Shown piece by piece: positions 34,549 through 43,459 of a stretch of DNA of 64,000 nt. The stretch's first letter is position 1. Each line of letters begins with the position of its first letter. The translations under genes and the position numbers were made by a program. Source of the stretch: Pseudomonas wayambapalatensis (lineage in GTDB: Bacteria > Pseudomonadota > Gammaproteobacteria > Pseudomonadales > Pseudomonadaceae); assembly GCA_014268975.2 (NCBI GenBank), contig CP077096.1, positions 801,001-865,000 on the forward strand. Direction: 5' to 3'. Under the pieces are notes generated by a model, which searched no databases, was not told the DNA's origin, and saw only the letters and a program-made list of their open reading frames with translations.

Positions 34549-36612
34549 ATGACGCGCCCCGCCAGAATCTTTACCTGGACCCTCGCTATCCTCGCGGCCT
34601 TGCTGGCGATACTGGTGGTGGTGATCGCCACCTTCGACTGGAACCGTATCAAGCCGTTGCTCAACGAGAAGGTCTCCGAGGCCCTGCATCGGCCTTTCGC
34701 CATCAATGGCAACCTCGCCGTGCACTGGCAGCGCGAGCCCGATGAGGGCGGCTGGCGCGCCTGGGTGCCGTGGCCGCGCTTCGTGGCCGAAGACCTGACC
34801 CTGGGCAATCCCGACTGGCTCAAGGAGCCGCAGATGGTCGGCCTGGAACGTGTCGAGTTTCGCCTGTCGCCGCTACCGCTGTTGTTCCAGCAGATCTCGA
34901 TCCCGCGCATCGACCTCACCCATCCCACCGCCAGCCTGACCCGCCTGGCCGACGGCCGGGCCAACTGGACCTTCGACTTCGGGCCCAAGGACGAGAACGC
35001 CGAACCGTCGAAATGGGTGCTGGATATCGGCGCCATCGGCTTCGACCAAGGCAACGTCACTTTCGACGACCAGACCCTGCAGACCAGCATGAAAGTGCAG
35101 ATCGACCCGCTGGGCAAGCCGATCCCTTTCAGCGAGATCGTCGGCAAGGCCAGCGCGGAAAAGGTCGGTGGTGCGCAGGATTACGCGTTCGGGCTCAAGG
35201 CCGAAGGTCGCTACAAGGGCCAGGCAGTGTCCGCGACCGGCAAGATCGGCGGCCTGCTGGCGCTGCAGGACGCCAGGCAGCCATTCCCGCTGCAGGTCGA
35301 TGCACGCGTCGGCGATACGCGCGCAGCGGTCGCCGGCACCTTGACCGATCCACGCAACCTTGGCGCCCTTGACCTGCGCCTGAAACTTTCCGGCAGCAGC
35401 CTGGGCAACCTCTATCCACTGACTGGCGTGACTTTGCCCGATACCCCGGCCTATGCCACCGACGGTCATCTCACCGCCAACCTGCACGATCCGCAGGGCG
35501 CGCGTTTTCGCTATGAAGGGTTCAACGGCAAGATCGGTGACAGCGACATCCATGGCGACCTGGCCTTCGTGGCCAGCCAGCCACGGCCCAAGCTTTCCGG
35601 CAACCTGGTCTCCAACCAGTTGCTGTTCAAGGACCTGGCGCCACTGATCGGCGCCGACTCCAACGCCGAGCAGAAAGCCCGTGGTGGCGCCAGCAAGCAG
35701 CCGACCGGCAAGGTGCTGCCGGTAGAGGAGTTCCGCACCGAGCGGTGGCGGGCGATGGATGCCGACGTGACGTTCGCTGGCAAGCGCATCGTGCATAGCG
35801 AGCAGTTGCCGTTCAAGGATCTGTCTGCCCATGTGGTGCTCGAGGACGGTCTGCTGCGTATGGTCCCGCTGCGCTTTGGCGTGGCCGGCGGCAACCTCGA
35901 TGCCAATATTCGCCTCGATGGCCGCTCGGTGCCGATGCAGGGCCGCGCACGCCTGACTGCCCGCGGCTTCAAGCTCAAGGAACTGTTCCCCACCTTTGCC
36001 CCGATGCAGACCAGTTTCGGTGAGCTGAACGGCGATGCCGACCTGAGCGGACGCGGCAATTCAGTGGCGGCGTTGCTGGGCACCTCCAATGGCGACCTGC
36101 GGCTGCTGATCAACGATGGCGCGATCAGCCGCAGCCTGATGGAGATCGCCGGGCTCAACGTTGGCAACTATGTGGTCGACAAGCTGTTCGGTGACGAGGA
36201 TGTGAAGATCAACTGCGCGGCGGCCGATGTCGGTATCAAGGATGGTTTGGCGACCACGCGGCTGTTCGTGTTCGACACCGAGAACGCGATCATCTACATC
36301 GATGGCACGGCGAATTTTGCCAGCGAGCAACTGGACCTGAAGGTCACTCCGGAATCCAAGGGCCTGCGCCTGTTCTCGCTGCGCTCACCGCTGTACGTGC
36401 GCGGGCCTTTCGCCAAGCCCAGTGCTGGCGTGCAGGCGGTGCCGCTGGCCTTGCGTGGCGCAGGGATGGTGGCACTGGGTGTGGCGATCGGGCCAGCTGC
36501 GGGGTTGCTTGCGCTGATTGCCCCCGGTGGTGATGTGCCCAACCAGTGCACGCCGCTGCTGGAGCGGATGAAGGCCGGCAAGGCGCCTGCGGCGGTGAAG
36601 CCGAAGAAATAA
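34549..36612 (+). CDS. asmA: AsmA-family protein
   Basis: 687-aa inner-membrane-anchored protein of the AsmA/TamB-like group linked to outer-membrane lipid and protein homeostasis. One N-terminal membrane segment (about 7-28), the AsmA start (FDWNRIKPLLNEKVSEALHRPFAINGNL), and the C-terminal AsmA_2 region (LRLLINDGAISRSLMEIAGLNVGNYVVDKLFGDEDVKINC). The ATG at 34549 is chosen because it begins directly at MTRPARIFTWTLAIL. Monocistronic; a hairpin lies between it and the convergent ferritin-like gene. Confidence 0.93.
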   Translation: MTRPARIFTWTLAILAALLAILVVVIATFDWNRIKPLLNEKVSEALHRPFAINGNLAVHWQREPDEGGWRAWVPWPRFVAEDLTLGNPDWLKEPQMVGLERVEFRLSPLPLLFQQISIPRIDLTHPTASLTRLADGRANWTFDFGPKDENAEPSKWVLDIGAIGFDQGNVTFDDQTLQTSMKVQIDPLGKPIPFSEIVGKASAEKVGGAQDYAFGLKAEGRYKGQAVSATGKIGGLLALQDARQPFPLQVDARVGDTRAAVAGTLTDPRNLGALDLRLKLSGSSLGNLYPLTGVTLPDTPAYATDGHLTANLHDPQGARFRYEGFNGKIGDSDIHGDLAFVASQPRPKLSGNLVSNQLLFKDLAPLIGADSNAEQKARGGASKQPTGKVLPVEEFRTERWRAMDADVTFAGKRIVHSEQLPFKDLSAHVVLEDGLLRMVPLRFGVAGGNLDANIRLDGRSVPMQGRARLTARGFKLKELFPTFAPMQTSFGELNGDADLSGRGNSVAALLGTSNGDLRLLINDGAISRSLMEIAGLNVGNYVVDKLFGDEDVKINCAAADVGIKDGLATTRLFVFDTENAIIYIDGTANFASEQLDLKVTPESKGLRLFSLRSPLYVRGPFAKPSAGVQAVPLALRGAGMVALGVAIGPAAGLLALIAPGGDVPNQCTPLLERMKAGKAPAAVKPKK

Positions 36613-36667
36613 CGAGGCGAGGAATTAGGGGGAAATAGAGGGAAAGATACGCGATGGCTTACAGGTT

Positions 36668-36692
36668 GCTCGCGGACATCCTTGCCGCGAGC
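36668..36692. terminator. Hairpin between asmA and the ferritin-like gene
   Basis: GCTCGCGG and CCGCGAGC form a perfect 8-bp stem with a nine-base loop in the 98-bp gap between the convergent stops. No strong T-run is present. Confidence 0.5.
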
Positions 36693-36710
36693 GATCCGCA
36701 CCTGCAGTGC

Positions 36711-37241
36711 TTACAACCCTTGCAGCAGGTCCGACATATCGTCGGCGTGCTCTTCTTCCTGGGCCAGGATGTCTTCGAAGATACGACGGGTGGTCGGGTC
36801 CTTGTCACCGATGTACTGAATGATCTCGCGGTAGCTGTCGATGGCGATACGCTCGGCGACCAGGTCTTCGAGCACCATCTCCTTGAGATTGCTGCCGGCC
36901 ACGTACTGCGCGTGGGAGTTCTTGCTCAGGTTGTCCGGGTTGAAATCCGGCTCGCCGCCCAGTTGGACGATCCGCTCGGCCAGCTTGTCGGCGTGTTCGG
37001 CTTCCTGGTTGGCGTGCTCGAGAAACTCCTCGGCGGCGACGCTGGCCTTGATGCCACTGGCCATGAAGTAGTGGCGCTTGTAGCGCAGGGTGCAGACCAG
37101 CTCGGTGGCCAGCGACTCGTTCAGCAGGCGGATGATTTCCTGGCGGTCGGCGTGGTAGCCCTCGGTGACCGCGCCTTGCTCGACATGCTGGCGCGCGCGC
37201 TGGCGCAAGGTGTTGATATCGGTCAGTTCAACGTTGCTCAT
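36711..37241 (-). CDS. Ferritin-like protein (bacterioferritin/Dps group)
   Basis: 176-aa four-helix-bundle iron protein. Candidate diiron ligands are visible in LNESLATELVCTLRYKRHYF, EFLEHANQEAEHADKLAERI and DILAQEEEHADDMSDLLQG (ExxH motifs). It matches what is called probable bacterioferritin in P. aeruginosa near osmE; no clear haem Met can be confirmed, so Dps-like DNA protection is possible. ATG at 37241 (MSNVELTD) has GGAGAG before it. Lies 39 bp after osmE, co-oriented. Confidence 0.87.
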   Translation of the reverse strand: MSNVELTDINTLRQRARQHVEQGAVTEGYHADRQEIIRLLNESLATELVCTLRYKRHYFMASGIKASVAAEEFLEHANQEAEHADKLAERIVQLGGEPDFNPDNLSKNSHAQYVAGSNLKEMVLEDLVAERIAIDSYREIIQYIGDKDPTTRRIFEDILAQEEEHADDMSDLLQGL

Positions 37242-37280
37242 GACTCTCTCCATACAGATCAGGGGTTGGGGCGGGAGGGC

Positions 37281-37622
37281 TCACTGGCCGGGGACGGCCT
37301 TGCGGTCCTCTTCTCGTTGCTTGCAGGTCTTGAAGCCTTTGGCATCGACATGGCCGCTGGCGTCGAAGCGCACGTAGTAGGGCTGCTGCTTGCCATCCTT
37401 GTAGAGGATGTAGTCGTTGCAGATCCCGCCGTTGGGCAGGTCGCTCATATTCGACGGGCTGCCGCCGATGGCGATGACCTTTTGCGTGGTCATGCCGTGC
37501 TCGACCTGCTTGACCAGCGGCTCGTCGCGGTAGGTCACGTAGTCCACCGGGTTCTCCGGGCGACTGCCGCAGGCGGCGAGGGTCGTGCTTGCGACAAGAA
37601 TGGCCAGGATCGCTTTGTTCAT
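37281..37622 (-). CDS. osmE: OsmE-like osmotically inducible lipoprotein
   Basis: 113-aa lipoprotein: signal peptide with lipobox LAAC (Cys at about 18), then an SmpA/OmlA-type fold. VEHGMTTQKVIAIGGSPS and GGICNDYILYKDGKQQPYYVRFDASGHVDAKGFKTC match OsmE. A conserved Cys pair (GICNDY, KTCKQ) could form a disulfide. In E. coli it is induced by osmolarity and stationary phase. Sits directly upstream of the ferritin-like gene, so both may be stress-induced. Confidence 0.9.
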   Translation of the reverse strand: MNKAILAILVASTTLAACGSRPENPVDYVTYRDEPLVKQVEHGMTTQKVIAIGGSPSNMSDLPNGGICNDYILYKDGKQQPYYVRFDASGHVDAKGFKTCKQREEDRKAVPGQ

Positions 37623-37756
37623 GGTTCCGCTCCTTGCAGAAGGTCCGTTGCGGGTAGCTGTTAAGGTTGGAACCGCACGGCGCGTCAGGAGTTCGATTCA
37701 TCAAGCGAAGCGGCGACTACTCTGGGAAGGGCAGGGTTCAGGGAGAGAAATGGCAG

Positions 37757-38647
37757 ATGGCAAACGAACTGGCCACACGCTACCCGCTGGTGCTGGTGCC
37801 GGGCATGCTCGGTTTCGTGCGGTTGCTGCTCTATCCGTACTGGTTCGGCATCGTCCCGGCGTTGCGCCGGGGCGGGGCGCAGGTGTTTGCAGTGCAGGTC
37901 TCGCCGCTGCATTCCAGCGAGGTGCGTGGCGAGCAGTTGCTGGCGATCATCGAAGACATCTGCCAGCGCACCGGGGCAGACAAGGTCAATCTCATCGGCC
38001 ACAGCCAGGGTGCGTTGAGTGCGCGCTATGCCGCGGCCTGCAGGCCCGGGCGGGTGGCGTCGGTGACCTCGGTGGCCGGCCCCAACCAGGGCTCGGAACT
38101 TGCCGATTATCTCGAACGCAGCGCCCCTGGCGACTCGGCCCGGGGGCGCCTGCTCAAGGCTGCGCTGCATGGCCTGGCGCTGCTGCTGGTGTGGCTGGAG
38201 ACCGGCTGGCGCCGTGATCCGCTACCCATCGATGTGCATGCCTCGCATCAGTCGCTGACCTGTTCGGGCGTGGCGCTGTTCAACCAGGCGTATCCGCAGG
38301 GATTGCCGCAGCACTGGGGCGGCGAGGGGGCCGCCGAGGTCGGTGGCGTGCGCTATTACTCCTGGTCCGGCATCCTGCAGCCCGGGCGTACCGACAAGGG
38401 CTGGAACCGCTTCGATGGCAGCAACCGGTTCTGCCGCCTGTTCGCCCGCAGTTTTACCCGCGAGAAAGGCCAGTGCGATGGCATGGTCGGGCGTTGCAGT
38501 TCGCACCTGGGCCAGGTGATCGGCGACGATTACCCGCTCGATCACCTGGACATCGTCAACCAGCAGTTCGGTGCCGTGGGCAAGGGCGTCGACCCGGTGC
38601 GCCTGTTCACCGAGCACGCTGCCCGACTCAAGGCTGCCGGGCTGTAG
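37757..38647 (+). CDS. Triacylglycerol lipase-like alpha/beta hydrolase
   Basis: 296-aa hydrolase resembling family I.1/I.2 Pseudomonas lipases. The YPLVLVPGMLGF oxyanion region, nucleophile elbow GHSQGALSARY (Ser near residue 80), an Asp region (CDGMVGRCSSHLG) and the catalytic His in DHLDIVNQ are visible. No signal peptide is seen: the start MANELATRYPLVLVPG goes straight into the fold, and no lif foldase gene is adjacent. GGGAGAG at 37741-37747 supports the ATG at 37757. Its 3' end overlaps the convergent EamA gene by 20 bp. Confidence 0.87.
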   Translation: MANELATRYPLVLVPGMLGFVRLLLYPYWFGIVPALRRGGAQVFAVQVSPLHSSEVRGEQLLAIIEDICQRTGADKVNLIGHSQGALSARYAAACRPGRVASVTSVAGPNQGSELADYLERSAPGDSARGRLLKAALHGLALLLVWLETGWRRDPLPIDVHASHQSLTCSGVALFNQAYPQGLPQHWGGEGAAEVGGVRYYSWSGILQPGRTDKGWNRFDGSNRFCRLFARSFTREKGQCDGMVGRCSSHLGQVIGDDYPLDHLDIVNQQFGAVGKGVDPVRLFTEHAARLKAAGL

Positions 38648-39521
38648 GCGCGCGGCGCACGGGGGTAGTCCAGCGTTCGGCGAGGATGACCCCGGCCAGT
38701 GTCAGCAGGCCGCCATACAAGTGATAGCTGGCCAACTGCTCGTTCAGGACCCCGGCGGCGATCACGGCAGTCACCACCGGCAACAGGTTGAAGAACAGGG
38801 TCGTGCGGGTCGGCCCGAGCCTGTGCACGGCCTGCATCCAGAACTGCGGCGCGATCATCGACGCCAGTACACAGGCGTACAGTACCAGGCCGATATTGTT
38901 CGCGGTCAGCCCGGTCTTCTCTGACAGCAGGTACATCGGCAGCAGTACCAGGATCGCCATCCAGATCTGCATGTACAGCAGTTGCATCTGTGGCAGGCGC
39001 AATTGCCATTTCTTCAGCAGCACGCTGTACAGGGCGTAGGCGAAGGTGGCGACCAGCATCAGCAGGTCACCGCCATTGAGTCCTTGGTGCAGCAGCGCGC
39101 CGGGGTTGCCGGCGGACACCACCTCCAGCACGCCGAAGAACGACACCAGGGCGCCGAGCGAGGCGCCGTAGGTCAGGCGCTGGCCGAGCCAGGCGATCGA
39201 CAGGGCCAGCGACATCAGCGGCATCAGCGAGAGGATGATGCCCATGTTGGTGGCACTGGTGATGCCGGCGGCGAAGTAGGCCATGCTCTGGTACATGACC
39301 ATGCCCAGCACGCCGAGGACGAACAGCTTGCCCAACTGCGCTCGGATCGCCGCGCGGTTGCGCCACACCTGTGGCAGCAGGAACGGGGTGAGCAGCAGGC
39401 CGGCGAGCAGCCAGCGGTAGAAGCCGATCTCGGCGGGAAAGATCGCTCCGGCGGACATCTTGGTGACGACGGTGTTGCCGGCCCAGATAAGAATCGCCAG
39501 GACGGGGAAGCTGTAGTTCAT
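38628..39521 (-). CDS. EamA/DMT-family transporter
   Basis: 297-aa membrane protein with ten hydrophobic segments in two EamA repeats, a family that exports amino acids, nucleobases or other metabolites. Typical start MNYSFPVLAILIWAGNTVVTKMSAG and second-repeat LGPTRTTLFFNLLPVVTAVIAAGVLNEQL. The ATG at 39521 is chosen because it begins at helix 1. Divergent from the AraC-type gene, which may control it. Confidence 0.9.
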   Translation of the reverse strand: MNYSFPVLAILIWAGNTVVTKMSAGAIFPAEIGFYRWLLAGLLLTPFLLPQVWRNRAAIRAQLGKLFVLGVLGMVMYQSMAYFAAGITSATNMGIILSLMPLMSLALSIAWLGQRLTYGASLGALVSFFGVLEVVSAGNPGALLHQGLNGGDLLMLVATFAYALYSVLLKKWQLRLPQMQLLYMQIWMAILVLLPMYLLSEKTGLTANNIGLVLYACVLASMIAPQFWMQAVHRLGPTRTTLFFNLLPVVTAVIAAGVLNEQLASYHLYGGLLTLAGVILAERWTTPVRRAPTARQP

Positions 39522-39724
39522 GAGGCTTTGACTCGTGGGAATTGCTGTTTCGGTGCGGGCTTTTGCGGGAGTGAGGTTGTCCGCGAAAAACCACCGCAGA
39601 TGCTCGCCATTATCCACTGTCTGTCTGCAAGGCTATACTCCCATCCAGACAACTCACCCTATGAAGCAGACAGCATGTCCGCCAAATACCTCGACCATCC
39701 CCGTTTCCCGAACTCCCGGCCCCG

Positions 39725-40462
39725 GTGTACTTTCGCTACGACGAGTTCGGCGCCGACACGGTCAGCGCCCCGCACTTTCATCCGTGGGGCCAGCTCAACT
39801 ATGCCGCCCACGGCGTCATGCACCTGGATGTTGACGGCCAGCGTTTCATCTCGCCGCCAAACCATGCGGTCTGGGTGCCGCCTGACCGTGAACACGGTTG
39901 CTACAACCCGCAGGCCGTCGTGTTCCGCTCGGTCTATCTCGACCGCAGCCTGTGCGCCGAGCTGCCTTCCCAGCCCTGCAGCCTGGCGATCAGCGACATC
40001 CTCAAGGCGATCCTCGGCGACTTCGCCCGTCGTGACCTCAAGATCGCCCAGGACGAACGCGACCAGCGTCTGGTCCAGGTACTGCTCGACCAACTGCTGC
40101 TGGCGCCCACGCAAACCTGCTACCTGCCTTTCGCCCGCAGCGACGGCCTGCGTCAGGTGCTCGAGGCCCTGCACGCCGAACCCGGCGACAACCGCCCGCT
40201 CGGCCACTGGGCGGGGCTGGTGCATGTCAGCGAGCGTACCCTGGCCCGCCAGTTCATCCGCGAGCTGGGCATGAGCTTTGGTGAATGGCGCCTGCGCCTG
40301 CGCTTTCTGCGCGCCATCGAAGCGCTGGAGACCGGCACGCCGATCCAGAGCATCGCCTTCGACCTGGGCTACAGCAGTGCCTCGGCGTTCATCGCCATGT
40401 TCCAGCGCCAGGCCCGATGCACGCCGGAGCAGTACCGGCGGCGGGTGCGATCAGGGATGTAG
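39725..40462 (+). CDS. AraC-family regulator with cupin domain (probable 5' frameshift)
   Basis: 245 residues from a GTG at 39725: a cupin-like sensor (PHFHPWGQLNYAAHGVMHLDVDG) and a C-terminal AraC HTH pair (LVHVSERTLARQFIRELGMSFGEWR; IQSIAFDLGYSSASAFIAMFQRQARCTPEQYRR). The GTG lacks a ribosome-binding site. An ATG at 39675 in another frame encodes MSAKYLDHPRFPNSRP, which looks like the real N-terminus; one extra C in the C-run near 39719-39723 would join the frames as ...SRPPVYFRYDEF. So the gene may be frameshifted, or there is a base-call error. Divergent to the EamA gene, a common regulator-target layout. Confidence 0.75.
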   Translation: MYFRYDEFGADTVSAPHFHPWGQLNYAAHGVMHLDVDGQRFISPPNHAVWVPPDREHGCYNPQAVVFRSVYLDRSLCAELPSQPCSLAISDILKAILGDFARRDLKIAQDERDQRLVQVLLDQLLLAPTQTCYLPFARSDGLRQVLEALHAEPGDNRPLGHWAGLVHVSERTLARQFIRELGMSFGEWRLRLRFLRAIEALETGTPIQSIAFDLGYSSASAFIAMFQRQARCTPEQYRRRVRSGM

Positions 40463-40524
40463 GAATTGTTGTCTACACTCAGCTCGACGACCGCGCATCC
40501 TGCGCGGGACAAGGAGACCACTCC

Positions 40525-40818
40525 ATGAAGATGCTGCACGTTTCATTGCTGGTACTGGGGATGTCGATCGTCGGCCAGGGATTCGCCGCCACCCCGCAAC
40601 AGGAAAAGATGAAGACCTGCAACGCCGACGCGACCGCCAAGGAGCTCAAGGGTGACGAGCGCAAGGCGTTCATGAGCACCTGCCTGAAAAAAGCCGAGCC
40701 TGCCAAGCCAGCCACGCCGCAGGAGCGCATGAAGGCCTGCAACGCCGACCCGAAGGCCACGGCGCTCAAGGGCGACGAGCGCAAGGCATTCATGAGCGAA
40801 TGCTTGAAGAAGAAGTGA
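40525..40818 (+). CDS. psiF: PsiF-family periplasmic protein
   Basis: 97-aa exported protein: signal peptide 1-21 (ending FAA), then two copies of a motif of the form KTCNADATAKELKGDERKAF followed by CLKK. Two cysteines per copy suggest disulfides. PsiF is phosphate-starvation induced in E. coli; its function is unknown. AAGGAG lies before the ATG at 40525. Confidence 0.9.
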   Translation: MKMLHVSLLVLGMSIVGQGFAATPQQEKMKTCNADATAKELKGDERKAFMSTCLKKAEPAKPATPQERMKACNADPKATALKGDERKAFMSECLKKK

Positions 40819-40888
40819 CCTGCGCCTATGCCTGTCGCCTGAAGGCTGGCAGACTGCGGGTCTTTCCGCTGTCTGCCGCCGAGGCTGT

Positions 40889-41896
40889 ATGACTTTCACC
40901 CCCCGCCAGATCACCCTGGCCAGCTGCATCATCGTCGTTGCCAGCCTGCTCCTGGCGTTGCCCCTCAAGCTGTTGCCGAGCCTGCTCGCGGGCCTGCTGG
41001 TGTTCGAGCTGGTGAACATGCTCACCCCGCGCCTGCAGCCGCTGATCGCCGGGCAACGGGCGCGCTGGCTGGCGGTGGCGCTGCTCGGCACCCTGGTGGT
41101 GAGCACACTGACTTTGCTGATTGCCGGCGCTTTCAGCTTTCTGCTGCACGAAGCCGAAAACCCTGGCGCCTCGCTGGACAAGTTCATGGGGCTGGTGGAG
41201 CGCGCCCGGGGGCAGTTGCCGCCGTTCATCGAGGGTTACCTGCCGGCCAGCGCGGCAGAGTTCAAGGTGGCCATCGGCGACTGGATCCGCAGCCACCTGA
41301 GCGACCTGCAACTGGTTGGCAAGGGCATGGCACACATGTTCGTGACCCTGCTGATCGGCATGATCCTCGGCGCCATCATCGCCTTGCAGCGGCTGCCCGA
41401 CCTGTCCCGACGCAAGCCGCTGGCCGCCGCGCTGTTCGAGCGCCTGAGCCTGCTGGTGCAGGCGTTTCGCAACATCGTCTTCGCGCAGATCAAGATCTCG
41501 CTGCTCAACACGGCGTTCACCGGCATCTTCCTCGCCGTGGTGCTGCCGCTGTTCGACGTGCACCTACCGCTGACCAAGACCCTGATCGTACTGACCTTCC
41601 TGCTCGGGCTGCTGCCAGTGATCGGCAACCTGATGTCCAACACCCTGATCACCATCGTCGGGCTGTCGCTGTCGATCTGGGTGGCGGCGGCGGCGCTGGG
41701 CTACCTGATCGTCATCCACAAGGTCGAGTATTTCCTCAACGCGCGGATCGTCGGTGGGCAGATCAGGGCCAAGTCGTGGGAACTGTTGCTGGCGATGCTG
41801 GTGTTCGAAGCGGCGTTCGGCTTGCCGGGGGTGGTGGCGGGGCCGATCTACTATGCCTACCTGAAGAGTGAGCTCAGGCGTATGGAGCTGGTCTGA
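40889..41896 (+). CDS. AI-2E-family transporter (PerM/TqsA-like)
   Basis: 335-aa membrane protein of the AI-2E family with about seven or eight helices. Family segments include FLLGLLPVIGNLMSNTLITIVGLSLSIWVA and GLPGVVAGPIYYAYLKSEL. Members export diverse solutes; a role in AI-2 movement is shown for TqsA only. It begins 70 bp after psiF and ends before a large REP inverted repeat shared with the convergent Hsp70-like gene. Confidence 0.88.
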   Translation: MTFTPRQITLASCIIVVASLLLALPLKLLPSLLAGLLVFELVNMLTPRLQPLIAGQRARWLAVALLGTLVVSTLTLLIAGAFSFLLHEAENPGASLDKFMGLVERARGQLPPFIEGYLPASAAEFKVAIGDWIRSHLSDLQLVGKGMAHMFVTLLIGMILGAIIALQRLPDLSRRKPLAAALFERLSLLVQAFRNIVFAQIKISLLNTAFTGIFLAVVLPLFDVHLPLTKTLIVLTFLLGLLPVIGNLMSNTLITIVGLSLSIWVAAAALGYLIVIHKVEYFLNARIVGGQIRAKSWELLLAMLVFEAAFGLPGVVAGPIYYAYLKSELRRMELV

Positions 41897-41910
41897 GGGG
41901 GGCTTGAAAT

Positions 41911-42015
41911 TGTACTGGCCTCTTCGCGGGTAAACCCGCTCCCACAGGTTCTCCGCTGCCTTCAAGGCATAGGTAACCCTGTGGGAGCGGGTTTACCCGC
42001 GAAGAGGCCAGTACA
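41911..42015. repeat. REP-based inverted repeat with 38-bp arms
   Basis: Arms 41911-41948 and 41978-42015 are perfectly complementary: a REP core plus the non-REP flank TGTACTGGCCTC on one side and its mirror on the other. A small GCCTT/AAGGC hairpin sits in the loop. It lies between convergent stop codons and should act on both transcripts. Confidence 0.9.
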
Positions 42016-42024
42016 GGCAAAGGA

Positions 42025-43296
42025 TCAAATTGTCCCGTAACGCTTGCGCGCCTCGATGGCCAGCCCGCTGCCAATGCTGCCGAAGATATTGCCTTCCACA
42101 TGCCGCGCATTGGGCAGCATCGCCGCAACGCTGTTGCGCAGCGCCGGAATGCCGCTCGAGCCCCCGGTGAAGAACACCGTATCCACCTGCGTTTCACTGA
42201 CCCCAGCCTTGGCCAGCAGCTCGCTGACACTGCCACGGACCCGCTGCAGCAGGCCGTCGATGGCGTCCTCGAACAGGCCGCGGGTCAGGTCCGCCGCCAG
42301 GCCCGGCTCGACCCTGCCCAGGTCGATGCGCCGACTGGCCTGGTCGGTCAGCTCGATCTTGCTGGCCTCCACTTCCATCGCCAGCCAGTGCCCGGCGCGC
42401 TGTTCGATCAGGTTGAACAGGCGGTCGATGCCCAGCGCATCCTCGATGTCGTAGCGCATGCTGCCCAGGGCCAGTTGCGACTTTTGCGAATACAGGGCGT
42501 TGATGGTGTGCCAGGTCGCCAGGTTCAGGTGGTAGCTGGTCGGCATCAGCGCGCCGCTCTTCATCCGGCTGCCATAACCGAACAGCGGCATCACGCCCTG
42601 CAGGCTCAGTTGCTTGTCGAAGTCGGTTCCGCCGATGTGCACGCCGCCGGTGGCGAGGATGTCATCCTGGCGCTCATCGACCAGGTGGCGCTCGGGCGAC
42701 AGGCGGATCAGGGTAAAGTCCGAAGTACCGCCGCCGATATCGACGATGAGCACCAGCTCTTCGCGGCTGATGCCCGATTCATAGTCGAAGGCTGCGGCGA
42801 TCGGTTCGTACTGGAACGACACGTCCTTGAAGCCGATCTTGCGCGCTACTTCGGCGAGGGTATCCTCGGCCTCCTGGTCGGCCGCCGGGTCTTCATCGAC
42901 GAAGAACACCGGGCGGCCCAGCACCACCTGGTCGAAGCTGCGCCCGGCATTGGCCTCGGCGCGTTTCTTCAGCTCGCCGATGAACATGCCCAGCAGATCC
43001 TTGAACGGCAGGGCGCTGCCCAGCACGCTGGTGTCGTGCTTGATCAGCTTGGAGCCCAGCAGGCTCTTGAGCGAGCGCATCAGGCGGCCTTCGTAGCCTT
43101 CCAGGTACTCGTGCAGGGCCAGGCGGCCGTACACCGGGCGCCGCTCCTCGATGTTGAAGAACACCACCGACGGCAGGGTGATCTTGCCCTCTTCCAGGGC
43201 GATCAGCGATTCGACGCCAGGGCGGTGCCAACCCACCGTGGAGTTGGAGGTGCCGAAGTCGATGCCAAGGGCGCGAGCCGGGGATAGGTCAGACAT
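42025..43296 (-). CDS. Short Hsp70-family protein (YegD-like)
   Basis: 423-aa Hsp70-type ATPase. LGIDFGTSNSTVGW (phosphate 1), VLIVDIGGGTSDFTLIRL (phosphate 2) and FFTGGSSGIPALRNSV (adenosine loop) are clear. It ends after the nucleotide-binding domain and lacks the beta-type substrate-binding domain and lid of DnaK (about 640 aa), as in YegD. Divergent from cbpA, so chaperone and co-chaperone-type genes are paired here; cooperation is inferred. Confidence 0.92.
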   Translation of the reverse strand: MSDLSPARALGIDFGTSNSTVGWHRPGVESLIALEEGKITLPSVVFFNIEERRPVYGRLALHEYLEGYEGRLMRSLKSLLGSKLIKHDTSVLGSALPFKDLLGMFIGELKKRAEANAGRSFDQVVLGRPVFFVDEDPAADQEAEDTLAEVARKIGFKDVSFQYEPIAAAFDYESGISREELVLIVDIGGGTSDFTLIRLSPERHLVDERQDDILATGGVHIGGTDFDKQLSLQGVMPLFGYGSRMKSGALMPTSYHLNLATWHTINALYSQKSQLALGSMRYDIEDALGIDRLFNLIEQRAGHWLAMEVEASKIELTDQASRRIDLGRVEPGLAADLTRGLFEDAIDGLLQRVRGSVSELLAKAGVSETQVDTVFFTGGSSGIPALRNSVAAMLPNARHVEGNIFGSIGSGLAIEARKRYGTI

Positions 43297-43393
43297 GGGG
43301 AGGGGCTTCCGGAGGCCAAACGGCCGCGCAGTTTATGCCAGTGGCCGACAGAATCAAGACCGATCGTCTGCCATAAGACAAACCCAAGCGAAC

Positions 43394-43421
43394 CTTGAAA
43401 GGCTATGCTTGACCCCAATCT
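43394..43421 (+). promoter_or_regulatory. Sigma-32-like heat-shock promoter for cbpA
   Basis: CTTGAAA (43394-43400) and CCCCAATCT (43413-43421) match the RpoH -35 and -10 consensus (CTTGAAA, CCCCATNT) with 12-bp spacing, 38 bp before the cbpA ATG. A heat-shock promoter fits the DnaJ-like product. Confidence 0.65.
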
Positions 43422-43459
43422 TCAGATGCAACACGAAAATTCCTACTGGTGATCCTTAG

